In this document: piece after piece, positions 31,841 through 42,288 of the stretch
Layout of the letters: each line of letters begins with the position of its first letter
Numbering within the stretch: position 1 is the first letter of the stretch
Assembly: GCA_012064385.1 (NCBI GenBank)
Contig: QRDG01000060.1
Location: forward strand, 124,001-188,000
Reading direction: 5' to 3'
DNA from: Puccinellia tenuiflora
Lineage: Eukaryota; Streptophyta; Magnoliopsida; Poales; Poaceae
Length of the DNA: 64,000 nucleotides
Position numbers and translations under genes: made by a program
The notes under the pieces: generated by a model
What the model was told of the DNA's origin: nothing
Database searches by the model: none
The model's input: the letters and a program-made list of their open reading frames with translations, nothing else

Positions 31841-34409
31841 CTACTTCCGTCCACGGGCCTTTGCGCGTCCACCTCCTCTACTAACTGGAATCTTCTTCCT
31901 CCGTACTGGCTGCGGTTCTTCTTCCTCCTCTACCTCATCTCCAGACTCTTCTTCCTCATCATCCATGTGCAACCTCATCCTCCGACCCGCTACTGACCTC
32001 CGCGGCCGCTCCTCCTCACCAACATTGTTCTTTCCTTTAGCATCGTAGTCACTTGGGCTAAATACCCGTCTAGGTGCCCTTTTCGACCTCATCAAGTAAG
32101 CGGACCGATCTCGAGCCTGATCCAGCGTCATGTCATCCGGAATCTTCGAAAACAACAAGTGCATGGTTCAGTTAATTGAAAAATAACATTACCGAATTTA
32201 GGCATCCTTCAATCTCATACCTCATCATGAGCCGTTGAGGTATTCTCATCCTCAATATCGTCATCCAAATCAAAACGCGAGTTTGACCTAGACTACGACG
32301 GTGTTGTGTACTCGGGATCACGACAACCGAGTAGATTCGCCAACCGGCGTAACCGTCGGGCTGACCGCTGTAAGACTTACTATCAGTAAGTGTATATAGG
32401 CCATGTTGAAGTCCACAAGATTAGGATACGTACCTTCACGAAATCTCGAAGTGCACCTTCACCCTTTTCTCCCGCCGGGGCGGTCCTCAACAATTGCTCA
32501 CTTGTACCGGCTTGTTCCTTTATCTCCGAGCGCTATGGTTGACACAAAGTTAACAAGTTATGCAAGGAAGAGAGTGGTACTTGTGCTACAAGGAAAACAG
32601 GAAAGCAAACACTTACCACAAAGTTGAGCACGTTAGAAAAAGGTATTTGGTTGCCCGACCTGACGAGCCTGTTGTACTCCCTCTGGGCAAGTTCGTCGAA
32701 CACGGTGGGTTCTTCCAAAATCTCCTCCTCAAAAGCTGTCGGGCATAGCTCCACCCTCGTACTCTCAAGAAACCATCGAATGTAGTTGTTGAATGCAATT
32801 GGACAGTGCGCCCTTTGCCGGCCCCATCCACTCTCCTTAGCCCTCTCCACACAAGTCTCGAAGTCGATGACATATTTCTTGTGAAATACGTCCCATTTCT
32901 TCACCTTCCTCTGTCTTTTTCTGTCCAACCTGCATATAGAAAAGATACACACGATCAGTACCACCATGTTGAGGCGAGAACAGCAAAAAAAAATTAGTAT
33001 CTTACCCGTGAAGGGACTGGTCCGTGTCCACCCACACAGCCGGGTGAGCCTGGAACAACCCAAACTGCCTCATCACACGATGTGACAAGTGAAACTCGAC
33101 CGCCCAATTACATATCAACGGGCAGCGCATCAGCCACAACCGTTGTTCCTCCAAGCACTTCGGGTTCAACGAGAAATGCAGAATTTGACCGAACTCATCA
33201 CCACTTCCGTAAGGCTCCCATTCCACCTGACAACGAAGTACACAACCATCACTTTGGAGAAAGATCAAAATCATGTGATCAAAATGTAAACAAAGATACT
33301 AACCTGCTCAGGGGTAAGCGCATCAAACTCGTTGGTGTACTGCTTGTACATGGTATTGATGTCGCTGTGAGCCTCCGATACTACGTCCCACCTATATGCC
33401 CAAGTGGGACGCCGTAGAGGGTGATCCCCGTAGTCGGCCCAAGGAAGGTACCCCACCTCTCGCGGGCGTCCAACTGGGAATCGTTCCCAGCTCCAGATCG
33501 ATAGGAGGACCATAGGACCCCCAATTCCACACTTGCTCGATCTACGACAAGCATCGTCCAACTGCACATAAATGCAAACAAGGTTAAATTAAGACATGTT
33601 TAACATGGAAATGTAAATTAAAGCCGAACAACATATTACCTGCCGGTACAAGTAGGCAAGTGCAGCAGAACCCCAACTCCATTTGGAGTCAAAGGTGGTC
33701 AACGCCTTCAGCCACATCCACTGTGCGGTAATTCCACCGCTATCGGCAAAAAGAGTCCGAGAGATAACATACCACACGTACACGCGAGCATACGCCTGTA
33801 TCACATCATCATCGGCATCCACCGGGCAATGCGAGAAGTTCTGCACTATCCAAACATAAGTAGCGCCGGCTGGGACTCTGTCTTTACTCTTGTCTTCGGA
33901 CTCCTCAGGAGCCATACCAATAAGGGCCTCCATCTGCATGCGCCACCCTTCAGAATCCGTACTCATGCACAAAGGCTTCCCCTAAATAGGAAGTCCAAAG
34001 ATCATGGAAACATCCTGTAGGGTGACTGTCATCTCGCCGGTCCGAAGGTGGAAAGTGTGCGTCTCCGGCCTCCACCGGTCGACAAGAGCCGTGATGGCTG
34101 GCGGGTTAAGATTAGGAGTCGACCGGCTAACCATCTGGATGAACGGGAGGAGGCCCAACCTCTCCATGTACTCAGTGTACCGCTCATCGTACGGCATATC
34201 ACCCGACGACACCCCATGAGACCGAATCTTCAACGGTACAAGCTCCTGCAAAACAATAAGGCAAATAGAAGAATTACAACATAATCTTCTACCAAACAAT
34301 AGAAAATTGATACATACAAGTGTAAAAGTAATTTTATTACCTCTCCCTTCTCCGCCATCAAATAGGCCCGGTGTTGCACATCGTAGTGATTATTTAGTAA
34401 CCACACCAT
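31841..34409 (-). pseudogene. Plant mobile domain (PMD, MAIN/MAIL-like) gene carried by the inner MULE
   Basis: Eight exons, 34341-34409, 33640-34245, 33304-33561, 33006-33226, 32617-32929, 32434-32532, 32221-32367 and 31841-32143, join with GT-AG borders and consistent phase to 672 codons. Single-base nonsense codons TAG occur at codon 111 (33982-33984) and codon 547 (32293-32295). The PMD core is recognisable: R-W-R-P-E-T-H-T-F-H-L-R-T-G-E-M-T-V-T-L-Q-D-V, then I-F-G-L-P-I, then W-M-W-L-K-A-L and W-E-R-F-P-V-G-R-P. The tail is acidic then basic (K-A-R-G-R-K). PMD proteins (MAIN, MAIL1) act in transposon silencing and genome stability, and PMD genes are known inside plant transposons. The gene structure is intact apart from the stops, so it decayed recently. 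Confidence 0.88.
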
Positions 34410-35269
34410 CCTACATATTATTCATACTACGTGAGTCATATATTCCGAAATGTTGTAATATTCCAAACACTTGGGAAACCCTAACATGTGACTATGTGCC
34501 GAATATCGGAGCATGGTTCTAACATATATAATCACATTTTAAGCAAAAGTAACAAATCCTAATGCTAAACATCTCAATGTTATGACCCTTATTCTCAACC
34601 TAGCAAGCCATTAGTTATGAGTTATGACCTGCGCAGCAAAAGTATATGCTTAACCTCAGAGTATATGCTTTTGCTTAGACCATGTTGTTCAGACCCTTAT
34701 TCTCAACCTGGTCTCAACATGGTCTAAGCAAAAGTAACTAATGGCTGGCTAGGTTAAGCAAAAGCATATACTCTAACACACTAACAACATGGTCTGAACA
34801 ACATGCATCTAAACATCTCAATGTTCCATAAGACAACCAAAGAAAATCGAGCAATTTGCAAACAAATTGGGGGCTGACCACATACCTTGCTCTGAGGGGT
34901 CGGGGGAGGAGACGGAGGAGCACGAGATTGGAGGAGCAATGCCGGAAGGACCACGAACTCGGAGGACCACGAACTCGGAGGAGTTGCCGGGAAGACCACG
35001 GCGGAGGAGGGAGTGCGGTGGGGAGGGAGCGTGGCGGGGGAGGGAGGGGGCGGCGGTGGCGGGGAGGGAGCGCGGCGGGGGCGGCGGTGCCGGCGGCGCG
35101 GCAGGGAGCGGCGGTGCCGGCGGCGCCTAACCCTAGCCCGTGCTCTCTCTGGGGCGAGTGGCGACTAGGGTGAGCCGTCGCGCGGCTTTACAATGCACAG
35201 CATAGCGCCTGCTCCTGAGGCGTTACACATCTCCACATAGCGCCTTGATACGAGGCGCTATACTTCCAC
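34410..35269 (-). other. Leader/promoter side of the PMD gene with mosaic inverted repeats
   Basis: 34565-34830 is a patchwork of short direct and inverted copies (CTAGCAAGCCATTAGTTA against TAACTAATGGCTGGCTAG; AGTATATGCTTTTGCTTA against its reverse complement). 34880-35170 is a GC-rich block of GGAGGA- and GGCGGCG-type sequence, probably the untranslated leader in minus orientation. It borders the right inverted repeat of the inner MULE. Confidence 0.5.
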
Positions 35270-35445
35270 GTGCGGGCCCCCCCGGCGCCACGCTGGCAGG
35301 ATGTGTAGCGCCTCGTGCGGAGGCGCTACACCGCATAGTATAGCGCCTGATTGCGAGGCGCTACACAAAAAGGTTATTTCGTGAAATAGTTTCGGCCAAC
35401 GTTTATTTCGTGAATTTCTTTCCTTTTCTGGTTATTTTCGGTCAA

Positions 35446-36260
35446 GGCACTCAGTGACTCGAGGCACAAAATCTGCCGTCCAAAACGCATCTAACGGCCA
35501 GCAGTGGTCAACGCAGAATCAGACGGCCGTCTTCCTCGCGAAACAGCACTGGACATGGACGAGGCCGGACCTGCAGCTACCGTCGCCGCGCCGCGGGAAA
35601 GAAAGAGAGCTCCCCGTCGACGCGCTGCAGGATAGGGAGAGGAGCAGCTCCGCTGTTCCTCCATGGCGAGCGCCGGTGGCCTCCACGGAAGAAACGCCCT
35701 CAGCGGCCGCCCACCTTCAGCTGCTCGTCCGCCTTCGTCCGCCTCCTGTCCGACGTCTGCCGCCGTCAACGTCCTCCGGTGTCCTCCTCTGACGTCCTAG
35801 TATGGCCCCTCCGACGGCCCGCTCCGGCCATTACGGGCGTCCTGGAGCTGGCAAATCACGAGGCAAGAGGATGACCTGCAGAAAGTTCAGTTAACTGTAG
35901 ACAGTTGCAAAAAATTCAGATATACATACAGAGAACAAATTTAGCTCGGTTAATCAGCACCAAAAATATTCACAAGTTGTAATCAGCAACAAAAAATATT
36001 CACAAAGTTCAGCTCGGTTAATCAGCACTGAAAATATTCACAAATTTAGCTCGGTGAAATGAAAATGCATTGAACAATCATTGTCAGTTCATTTTCATTC
36101 CCAGACTGCAAGTTCTTACAATCAGCTCTTACATAATCCTTCAAGTGTTAGCCCCAGAATCCAAAATTAGGCCAAACTACTTGTACAATTAGGCCACAAA
36201 ATCCAAAATACTATAGTCAACTTTGTCCAAAATACTAGTCATCTACCAAGCTTGCACATA
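35446..36260. other. Left interior of the outer MULE, no gene
   Basis: It starts with the rest of the left inverted repeat (to about 35530). A GC-rich block to about 35860 is similar in character to the 39800-40050 region at the other end. AT-rich sequence follows, with repeats of CAGCTCGGTTAATCAGCAC and AAAATATTCACAAA (35940-36050), which would be the 3' untranslated region of the FAR1-type gene. Confidence 0.5.
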
Positions 36261-39200
36261 CTAGAACATATTTTCATCATAAACACCACCAGGGGGAGCT
36301 GTCAAGAGCTGCGTGTAACTCATCATCGCATTGCACTCTTGAAACTCCATATTTCCTCCTTTATCGCCATCGTCCTTCTCCACACTTACTTGAGGATCTA
36401 CACCATCATGCTTCTTTTGTTGCTGCAATGAAAATTCAGTTTTTTTTTTCGAAATGGAGGGTTTACCCCCAGCCTCTGCATCCAAAGGATGCATACAGCC
36501 GAGTTTTATTAATATGGAAAAACAGAAAGCACTGGGCTTTACAAAGAATTACATCGATCAAACCAGAAGATCCACCGTCCAGGCGAAAGACGCTACACCT
36601 ACAAGCTTGATGAGGGGGTGGACCAATCAGAGCCAACGCGCTGACCTAACGCACCTACGCACAACATCTAAAACCGGAGGCTTCAAGGCCGCCCAACAGC
36701 GCGCCGGAAGCACAAACCGATCCAGTCGATCCTCAGTGCACGCCAATACGCACAAAAGAAGTCGCTGCCACCATCTTCCACCATCCCATCTTCAGGAGCG
36801 ATCAACGTGAAGACCTTGCAAGGCCTGCCATCGGCATCGCCACGATGCCAGACAGCCCCACCATCCTGCGCGAGTCCATCGTCATACGCTCGCCGCCGAG
36901 ACCCCCGCGACGCCATGCCGCCGAGACTCTACCCCGCAGCTCCACGCTGCCGAGAATCATCGACGCCAACGTGGTAGACGAACACCACTCCACCAAGATC
37001 CACCTCCATCCAGCTGTTGCTCCAAAGACGATGCCCCAAGAGGTAGAACGACGCAGGTAGCGCCGTCATCGTCCAGTCCGGGAGACCCGGACCTAGGGTT
37101 TCCCCCGGAGCAGCACGAGTGAGAAACCGCAGACTGCGTCGACGATGCCTTCAAGAAGGTAGCGGTGCGACACGTCGCCATCGTCCACCAACCGGGGTCG
37201 GAGCACGGTTTTCACCGGCAGCCACTCATCCCCAACTCGCCGAGTGTATTGCCAAGACGGGCAAAGATGACGCCTTCGACAAGGTAACGACGTCGACCGA
37301 CGCCGCCATCATCCGCCAAGACCGAGGTCGAGGCTCAGTTTTCACCGGCCGCCATGACACCCCGGACTAGATCACCATTGCCGGAGCCCTGTGTGAGATC
37401 CCATGATCCCCCACACAGGACTACCAGCCTGGCCGACCTCCTCCGGTGGAAAAAGAAGCCACCACCACCATGCCCGGACCAAAGGCCCGGACGCCCTCAT
37501 GCCACGAAGAAGACCCAGGGGGATCTCCTCTTGCCCTTGCGAGACGGGGTGCGGCCGCAGTGTTGCCGCCGCCCCCACACGCATCCGCAGGCGGAGGGCT
37601 GCGCCGCCGCCGCCGCCGTCTCACCACAGGGGCTTTGCCCCGCGGCATCCTTGGCGACGGCAGCGGTAGGAGAGGCCCTGTAGGGGAGGAGAAGTGGGCG
37701 GTGTGGAGGGGGCTCCCCGGGGGCGGCGGGCGGCGCCGCCACGGGGGAGGGTTAGGTCGGAAACATACCTTTGCTCCTTTTTTATTCGATGTGGCACCTT
37801 TGGTTGGCTTGCGCTTCCCCTTGAGTAACTTGTCAAGCTAAGTTTTTTTTCTTCTCAAACCTTTTGATTGAACCTCCTTTTTCTTGAGCTTTGCGGCACT
37901 AAAAAACTCACCTGTTAGTTGCACATTTGGGTCAACATTTTCTTGGTCGTCACTTGGCTTGTTCGTAGCATTGGTAGTTGCATGGAGCTTATCATCTAGT
38001 TGTGGACTAATGCAATCAAGTGCATTTTCTAACATCAAACAACATTCTAGAGAGTTGGCTACTTTATATGCCAAAGTGTGAAATTTGTGAGATAAATTTT
38101 TGTACCGAAGTTGGGCTTCCAACTTTGGATTCTCAACCACATTCCTTCCTTGTCTATCTTGTATGCTTCCATTGCGTGCTTCTCTAGTCCATCTCTTTAA
38201 GACATAATGTGTTGGTAATGTCTTTATATTCATCAAATCAAGAACTTTGAGACCGTGTCCACACAATATTCCTGTCCTATTGAACATTCCACAACTACAT
38301 GAAGCTGTTTTGGCCAAAGGGTCACCAATCACTATGCGCTCCTCCTCAAATTCCAAATCACCATGCAAACTCCCAATAGCAACCGCAAATTTGTGATTCC
38401 CATCCAAGATTCTAGTGCATGCAGCCATGGATCTCTCATATTCACTTTGGAAAGAATCAAAAATAGTTGGAGTGTACTCTTTGCTTGCTAGCACCAACAT
38501 AGGTGTGTGCATCTTGATTCTTGGTAACTTCTTCCTTGCCTCATATTCAGATTGCAATTCCTTTCTTCTTTTTACATCCAATGTCCTCTCAAAATGCTTC
38601 AAGAATCGAACAATATGAAAATCTGATTTCAAATGGTTTTTCAATGAATTGTTGAAACTCTCACTAAGTTGTGTACTTCTCACTCCCAAACTGAAAACGT
38701 CTCTCATATAACATTCAGCCCATTTTTCTTTCAACTTGTAGATACTATCTAACCAAGTTTGCTTATGCACTTTATGTCTCAGATTGTCAAATGCTTCTTG
38801 AAATTCTACTTTGTCTTCATAGCCATACATGCATTGACTAAAATCAGTGAGAATATGAGACTCTTCTTCTTCTTCACCTTTCTCTTCATCGTTCTCTTTT
38901 CCTTCATCATTTTCTTCACTCTTCAATGGTCTTCTCATGGAAATACTTCAACATACTACCAGCATGTCCAAAAGCCAACTCTCTTTGCCGCTTGCTTCGC
39001 AAATGATTCTTTTGATCCAGACAAGTGTAGCCGAGGTTCAATGGTCCACCAACTTGACGACAAGCAAACTCATGTGCAGCCTTGGGCATGATTCCAGAAT
39101 CTTCAGCGGCTTCTATTTCAAAGCTTGTAGTTCGGAAATCTTTCTTTGTGATGCCATCAAGTGACAAGTTTGTGGCAATTGAAGGTAGTGATTGTGTTCC

Positions 39201-39532
39201 AGCACAATATCTGTGACTTCATAATTTTTTGACACTCGATCCAATGATATAGTAATCCGAGCTTTGCAATTTGTTCTTGTTTCAGCTCTAACACGCTTTG
39301 GCACATGATCCATCATCAACCCTTTCTTTCGTATACCCTCATTGGAACAAACGAATGTGCATGAAGTCACTTGACCATCCATCTTGCTTACATGTTTGTT
39401 TCTTTTCCTCACATCAAACCCTGCAGGGCCTCCATATGCAACCCAAAACAGCCAACATTCATCTGGATTTTTAAACCTCATACCAAGTTGAGGCGTCCCT
39501 CTGTCAATTTCTCCCATTGCACGACAACTCAC
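36261..39532 (-). pseudogene. FAR1/FHY3-type MULE transposase, disrupted and missing its catalytic core
   Basis: The N-terminal FAR1 DNA-binding region (about 39532-39115) is followed, after a one-base frameshift near 39115, by P-K-A-A-H-E-F-A-C-R-Q-V-G-G...L-K-Y-F-H-E-K (to about 38935). The sequence then jumps to H-I-L-T-D-F-S-Q-C-M-Y-G-Y-E-D (38850 on), so the MULE DDE domain, normally in between, is absent. The region after the core is long and clean: Q-T-W-L-D-S-I-Y-K-L-K-E-K-W-A-E-C-Y-M, S-T-Q-L-S-E-S-F-N-N, and a SWIM finger (C-S-C-G-M-F-N-R-T-G-I-L-C-G-H). A TAG at 37838-37840 interrupts K-K-T/L-D-K. The frame continues to a donor at 37769 and resumes in a last exon at 36261-36422. 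Being inside MULE ends, it is the element's own transposase relic rather than a host FRS gene. Confidence 0.85.
36440..37755 (-). mobile_element. 5'-truncated LINE inserted in an intron of the FAR1-type gene
   Basis: In minus orientation it ends with a CATCCTTTGGATGCAGAGGC-type tail and CCTCCATTTCG followed by A10 (T10 on the plus strand at 36440-36449). This is the 3' end that I recall for common grass LINEs, including the CCCTAGGT near 37090. The body is GC-rich, with no reverse transcriptase left. It lies between the splice donor at 37768 and the acceptor at 36423, so it is intronic. I could not identify a target duplication. Confidence 0.65.
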
Positions 39533-40054
39533 AATTGCATGTCAAGAATTCTGTCAAAAAGGACAGGAAACACATCAATTAATTGCACACAATAAGGTTA
39601 ATTTTTCATTATAAAATATTAATTCAGGACAATGTAGACAAAAAATGCTAAGAAACAATCAATATGACATATTCAACATTGAATTGAACTAATACTCTGT
39701 TGCCATGCAATTGAACTAACAGGGACTATCCAACTAACAGTACTGAATACATATACAGAGAAGTGAAAACTACCTGTGGAGTCAGACTCGTAGAGCTGCC
39801 TGGAGCTGACTCGTAGAGCTTGCCAAACTGCAGCCTCGAAGGGCATGTGCAGGGGATCACCGGAGCGGAGCAGTGCCGTCACAGCGGAGCCGAGCAGCCT
39901 GTGGGAGCTGGACGGGGAGGAGAAGCTGGATGAGGATGGAGGGGCTTGCGCGGCGGCGCGGTGGCACCGGCGGCGGAGCTTGCGCGGGAACGACCGCCCA
40001 GTCAGTTTTCCCCTCCCGCGTCGTCGTTTTCCTTCGCGCGTGAGGTCGGACGAC
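39533..40054. other. Right interior of the outer MULE, no gene
   Basis: AT-rich up to 39780, then a GC-rich Arg/Pro/Ser-coding-like block to 40054 next to the right inverted repeat (40055-40164). It would be the promoter and leader of the FAR1-type transposase. Confidence 0.5.
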
Positions 40055-40173
40055 CAAGTTATGTGCGTTGACTGCTGCTGGCTGTTAGATGCGTTGTGCA
40101 CGGCGGGTTTTGTGCCTCAAGTCGCTGCGTGCCTTGACTAAGGCGAGGCACCGGATCTCAGTCCCTATTCAAC

Positions 40174-41686
40174 ATTATAAAAATGCCTTTGCTACTTGAT
40201 GTGGCCTATGCGCCGGCTCCACGAGTTGTTGGCGCACGTTAGCTTGCATGCCTGGCGCGTGTGGACTAGTAGTAAAGGCATGATACGGCGCACGTCGACC
40301 TTAGCGAGATGTTTACGGCGGTGGATCTTCCCTATTCCATGTGTTCACATCGTAGTTTTGCGGATAAATGATGATCCACAAAAAGTGCCGTGGAAAATGA
40401 ACTAGCATAGTATAATTCCATAGCTATACTTGTGACCGTTTTTCAGGATCGGAGGGTGTATATTTTGCGGCTAGTTGTGTAGAAAAGATTAAAAAAAATC
40501 GTGAAAAGTCTTACTTTAACCCTAAATTTTATATTTTTTTACACAAGCCATAAGGAAACTGTTTTTTGTGAAATGACTTTATAAACACATAGCAAGTTAA
40601 GATCTATGCGTGGGCATTTTTTACATTTTTCTACATTTTAAATACGTTCAAAATTTATTTTAAATAAACAATGCATATGCATCCGGGAGCCAAAACCGCA
40701 CTTCCCAAACACTTTATCCTCTAGTTTACATAAAACAGATAAAAATCTGGATCTGAAAAAGGTGAACAACACAATAGGGGGATGTCCCTTTTGTGTAACC
40801 TAGGGTGTAACCTACTTCATATTGAAATGTCACACACGTGTGGAATACATCTATATATGTACATGTAGTTTTTTTTTCTAGATTTTCTGAAGCTTTGAAA
40901 CCCTTTATTTGAATTTCGTAAATAACAACACCCTAGGGCCCGCGCTCACGTTCACATTCGGCCTCATTTCAAAATTATAAGAAATAATACGGAGATAGCT
41001 AGGATATTTTTATTGAATATTTTGTTTTTGGAGAATTGAACATCGAAGCATGTGCTATAGAAATTTCGTCCGGAGTAGTTTGCATGTAATTCTAGAGAAG
41101 CTTGAGTCGAATTCATGAATGTTCTCTTTTATGTCTAAGATACACATGATCTTCAAGAAATTTGCAACCAGTCCAAGAAACCGATCCTCCAAGATTTATT
41201 TTAAAGCTATTTTTATTCACATAAAATGTGAACTTGCAAATTACATTTGAAACTATATCTCCTTGTGCCAGCAAGAAATATGTCAAATTGCTTGAGAATT
41301 AGTTTGTGTATTTTTTGAACTGAATTACTTTGTGTATTTATTGCTATCGTTTTAATCCCTCTTTCATTTTTTTTTCACAAAGAACATATATATGCTTTGG
41401 CATAAAAAAAATCGAACACGCGACAACGTTGAATGATGTGATGGGGGCAATGTTTGTCCAATTTTTTGGTGTAGTGATCAAGACTATACTCGGCTAGCAA
41501 AATTTTATTTTTTGAAACAATATGTGGTTGCGTGCCTAGGAGTGTTGTGAAATCCCAGCTACCAGGGATCAAACCCACACTTGATGTCTCGTGTCTCTTT
41601 AAAACAGGTTGTCTTTTCAATTGGAGGTGAAATTCTCGTTCACAGTTGTTAACGAGACAACACTTGATGTTTCGTGTCTTTTTAAA
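40174..41686. other. Intergenic, AT-rich, no supported gene
   Basis: No coding frame with recognisable features. A GGATCGGAGGGTG fragment at about 40446 is a possible Stowaway scar. Near 41570-41690 a short segment (CACTTGATGTCTCGTGTCT / CACTTGATGTTTCGTGTCT) is directly repeated about 80 bp apart. Confidence 0.5.
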
Positions 41687-41827
41687 GCCATACTTGCGTA
41701 TGTGAGTCTAGCTACATTGTAACTGGTGTCCAAAAAAGGCCATTTTCTTATATTTTTTATTTAATCTTCTTTGCGTGAAAGACAGATTCTCACATATATA
41801 ATAACGCGACAAGTAGCGAAAGTCGCT
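41687..41827. repeat. Left copy of a direct repeat bracketing the second CACTA
   Basis: The stretch starting GCCATACTTGCGTATGTGAG and ending at AAAGTCGCT is about 80 percent similar by eye to 54031-54166 (GCCATGCTTGTGTATGTGAG...AAAGTCCGCT). The CACTA begins exactly at the end of this copy, so it inserted into a pre-existing tandem duplication. Confidence 0.75.
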
Positions 41828-41846
41828 CACTACAGGAATGAGGCCA

Positions 41847-42015
41847 GGTGCCGACGGCCGCCTGCTACGCCGACGGCAATTTGTCGGGGCCGTCGGCATA
41901 GCTTCCTGGCGGGCCAGCCGGTCGAGGTGGTCGTCGGCACACCTTTACCGTCGGCGTAGGATGGTTGTGCCGACGGCAAAGTCGTCGGCATAGGTTCATA
42001 GGTGCCGTTGGCATA
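41847..42015. repeat. Subterminal GCCGACGGC repeats of the second CACTA
   Basis: At least eight copies of TGCCGACGGC or its inverse, some degenerate, lie in about 170 bp. Similar copies occur at 53884-53972 near the right end. These are the likely binding sites for the CACTA accessory protein. Confidence 0.75.
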
Positions 42016-42288
42016 GATATGATTTTTTTTCTATTTTCTATTTAATATGAAATAATTCATATCTTTAAATCCGTACATCGAAATTTAACGAATAAAATAT
42101 CTAAATCGATTAGAAAAATGAGAGGATTCCAAATATGACATCCATATAATATTTTTCACCAAGCATATGACTTTTTGTAACATATTTTTGGTACTAGCTT
42201 AATTAAAAAGTCATATTTAGCACTTAAAAAAAATGAAAAATCATATTTATAAAAATATTTTGGAAATTATTTTTGGCACTTTAACAAT

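Larger units (their letters stand above)
26403..35445 (+). mobile_element. Inner Mutator-like element nested in the left TIR of the outer one
   Basis: Both ends read TTGACCGAAAATAACCAGAA inward. The inverted repeats stay highly similar for about 170 bp (26403-26575 and 35270-35445), including hairpins of the type TAGCGCCTCGCAATCAGGCG. It carries a plus-strand mudrA-type transposase and a convergent minus-strand PMD gene. Flanks share AGGCA...GTGA on both sides, consistent with an imperfect target duplication whose left copy lost about 4 bp. The right outer TIR lacks the insertion, which proves the nesting. Confidence 0.88.
26358..40173. mobile_element. Outer Mutator-like element (FAR1 type) with 9-bp target duplication
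   Basis: The element runs 26367-40164. Its left end GGACTGAGATCCGGTGCCTC and the reverse complement of its right end are identical, and similarity resumes over about 90 bp (35446-35530 against 40055-40140) once an inserted MULE is removed. Flanks are CTATTCGAC (26358-26366) and CTATTCAAC (40165-40173), 8 of 9 bases, the MULE duplication length. Without the inner MULE it is about 4.8 kb, including a LINE fragment. Its gene is a FAR1/FHY3-type transposase on the minus strand, now broken. Confidence 0.85.

Noticed and set aside
36683..37841. Several Arg/Pro/Ala-rich frames
   Set aside because: They lie in the GC-rich LINE fragment and are frame shadows.
36261..39532. Domesticated host FAR1-related gene
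   Set aside because: It sits inside matching MULE ends with a target duplication and has a frameshift, a missing catalytic core and a nonsense codon, so a transposon relic fits better.
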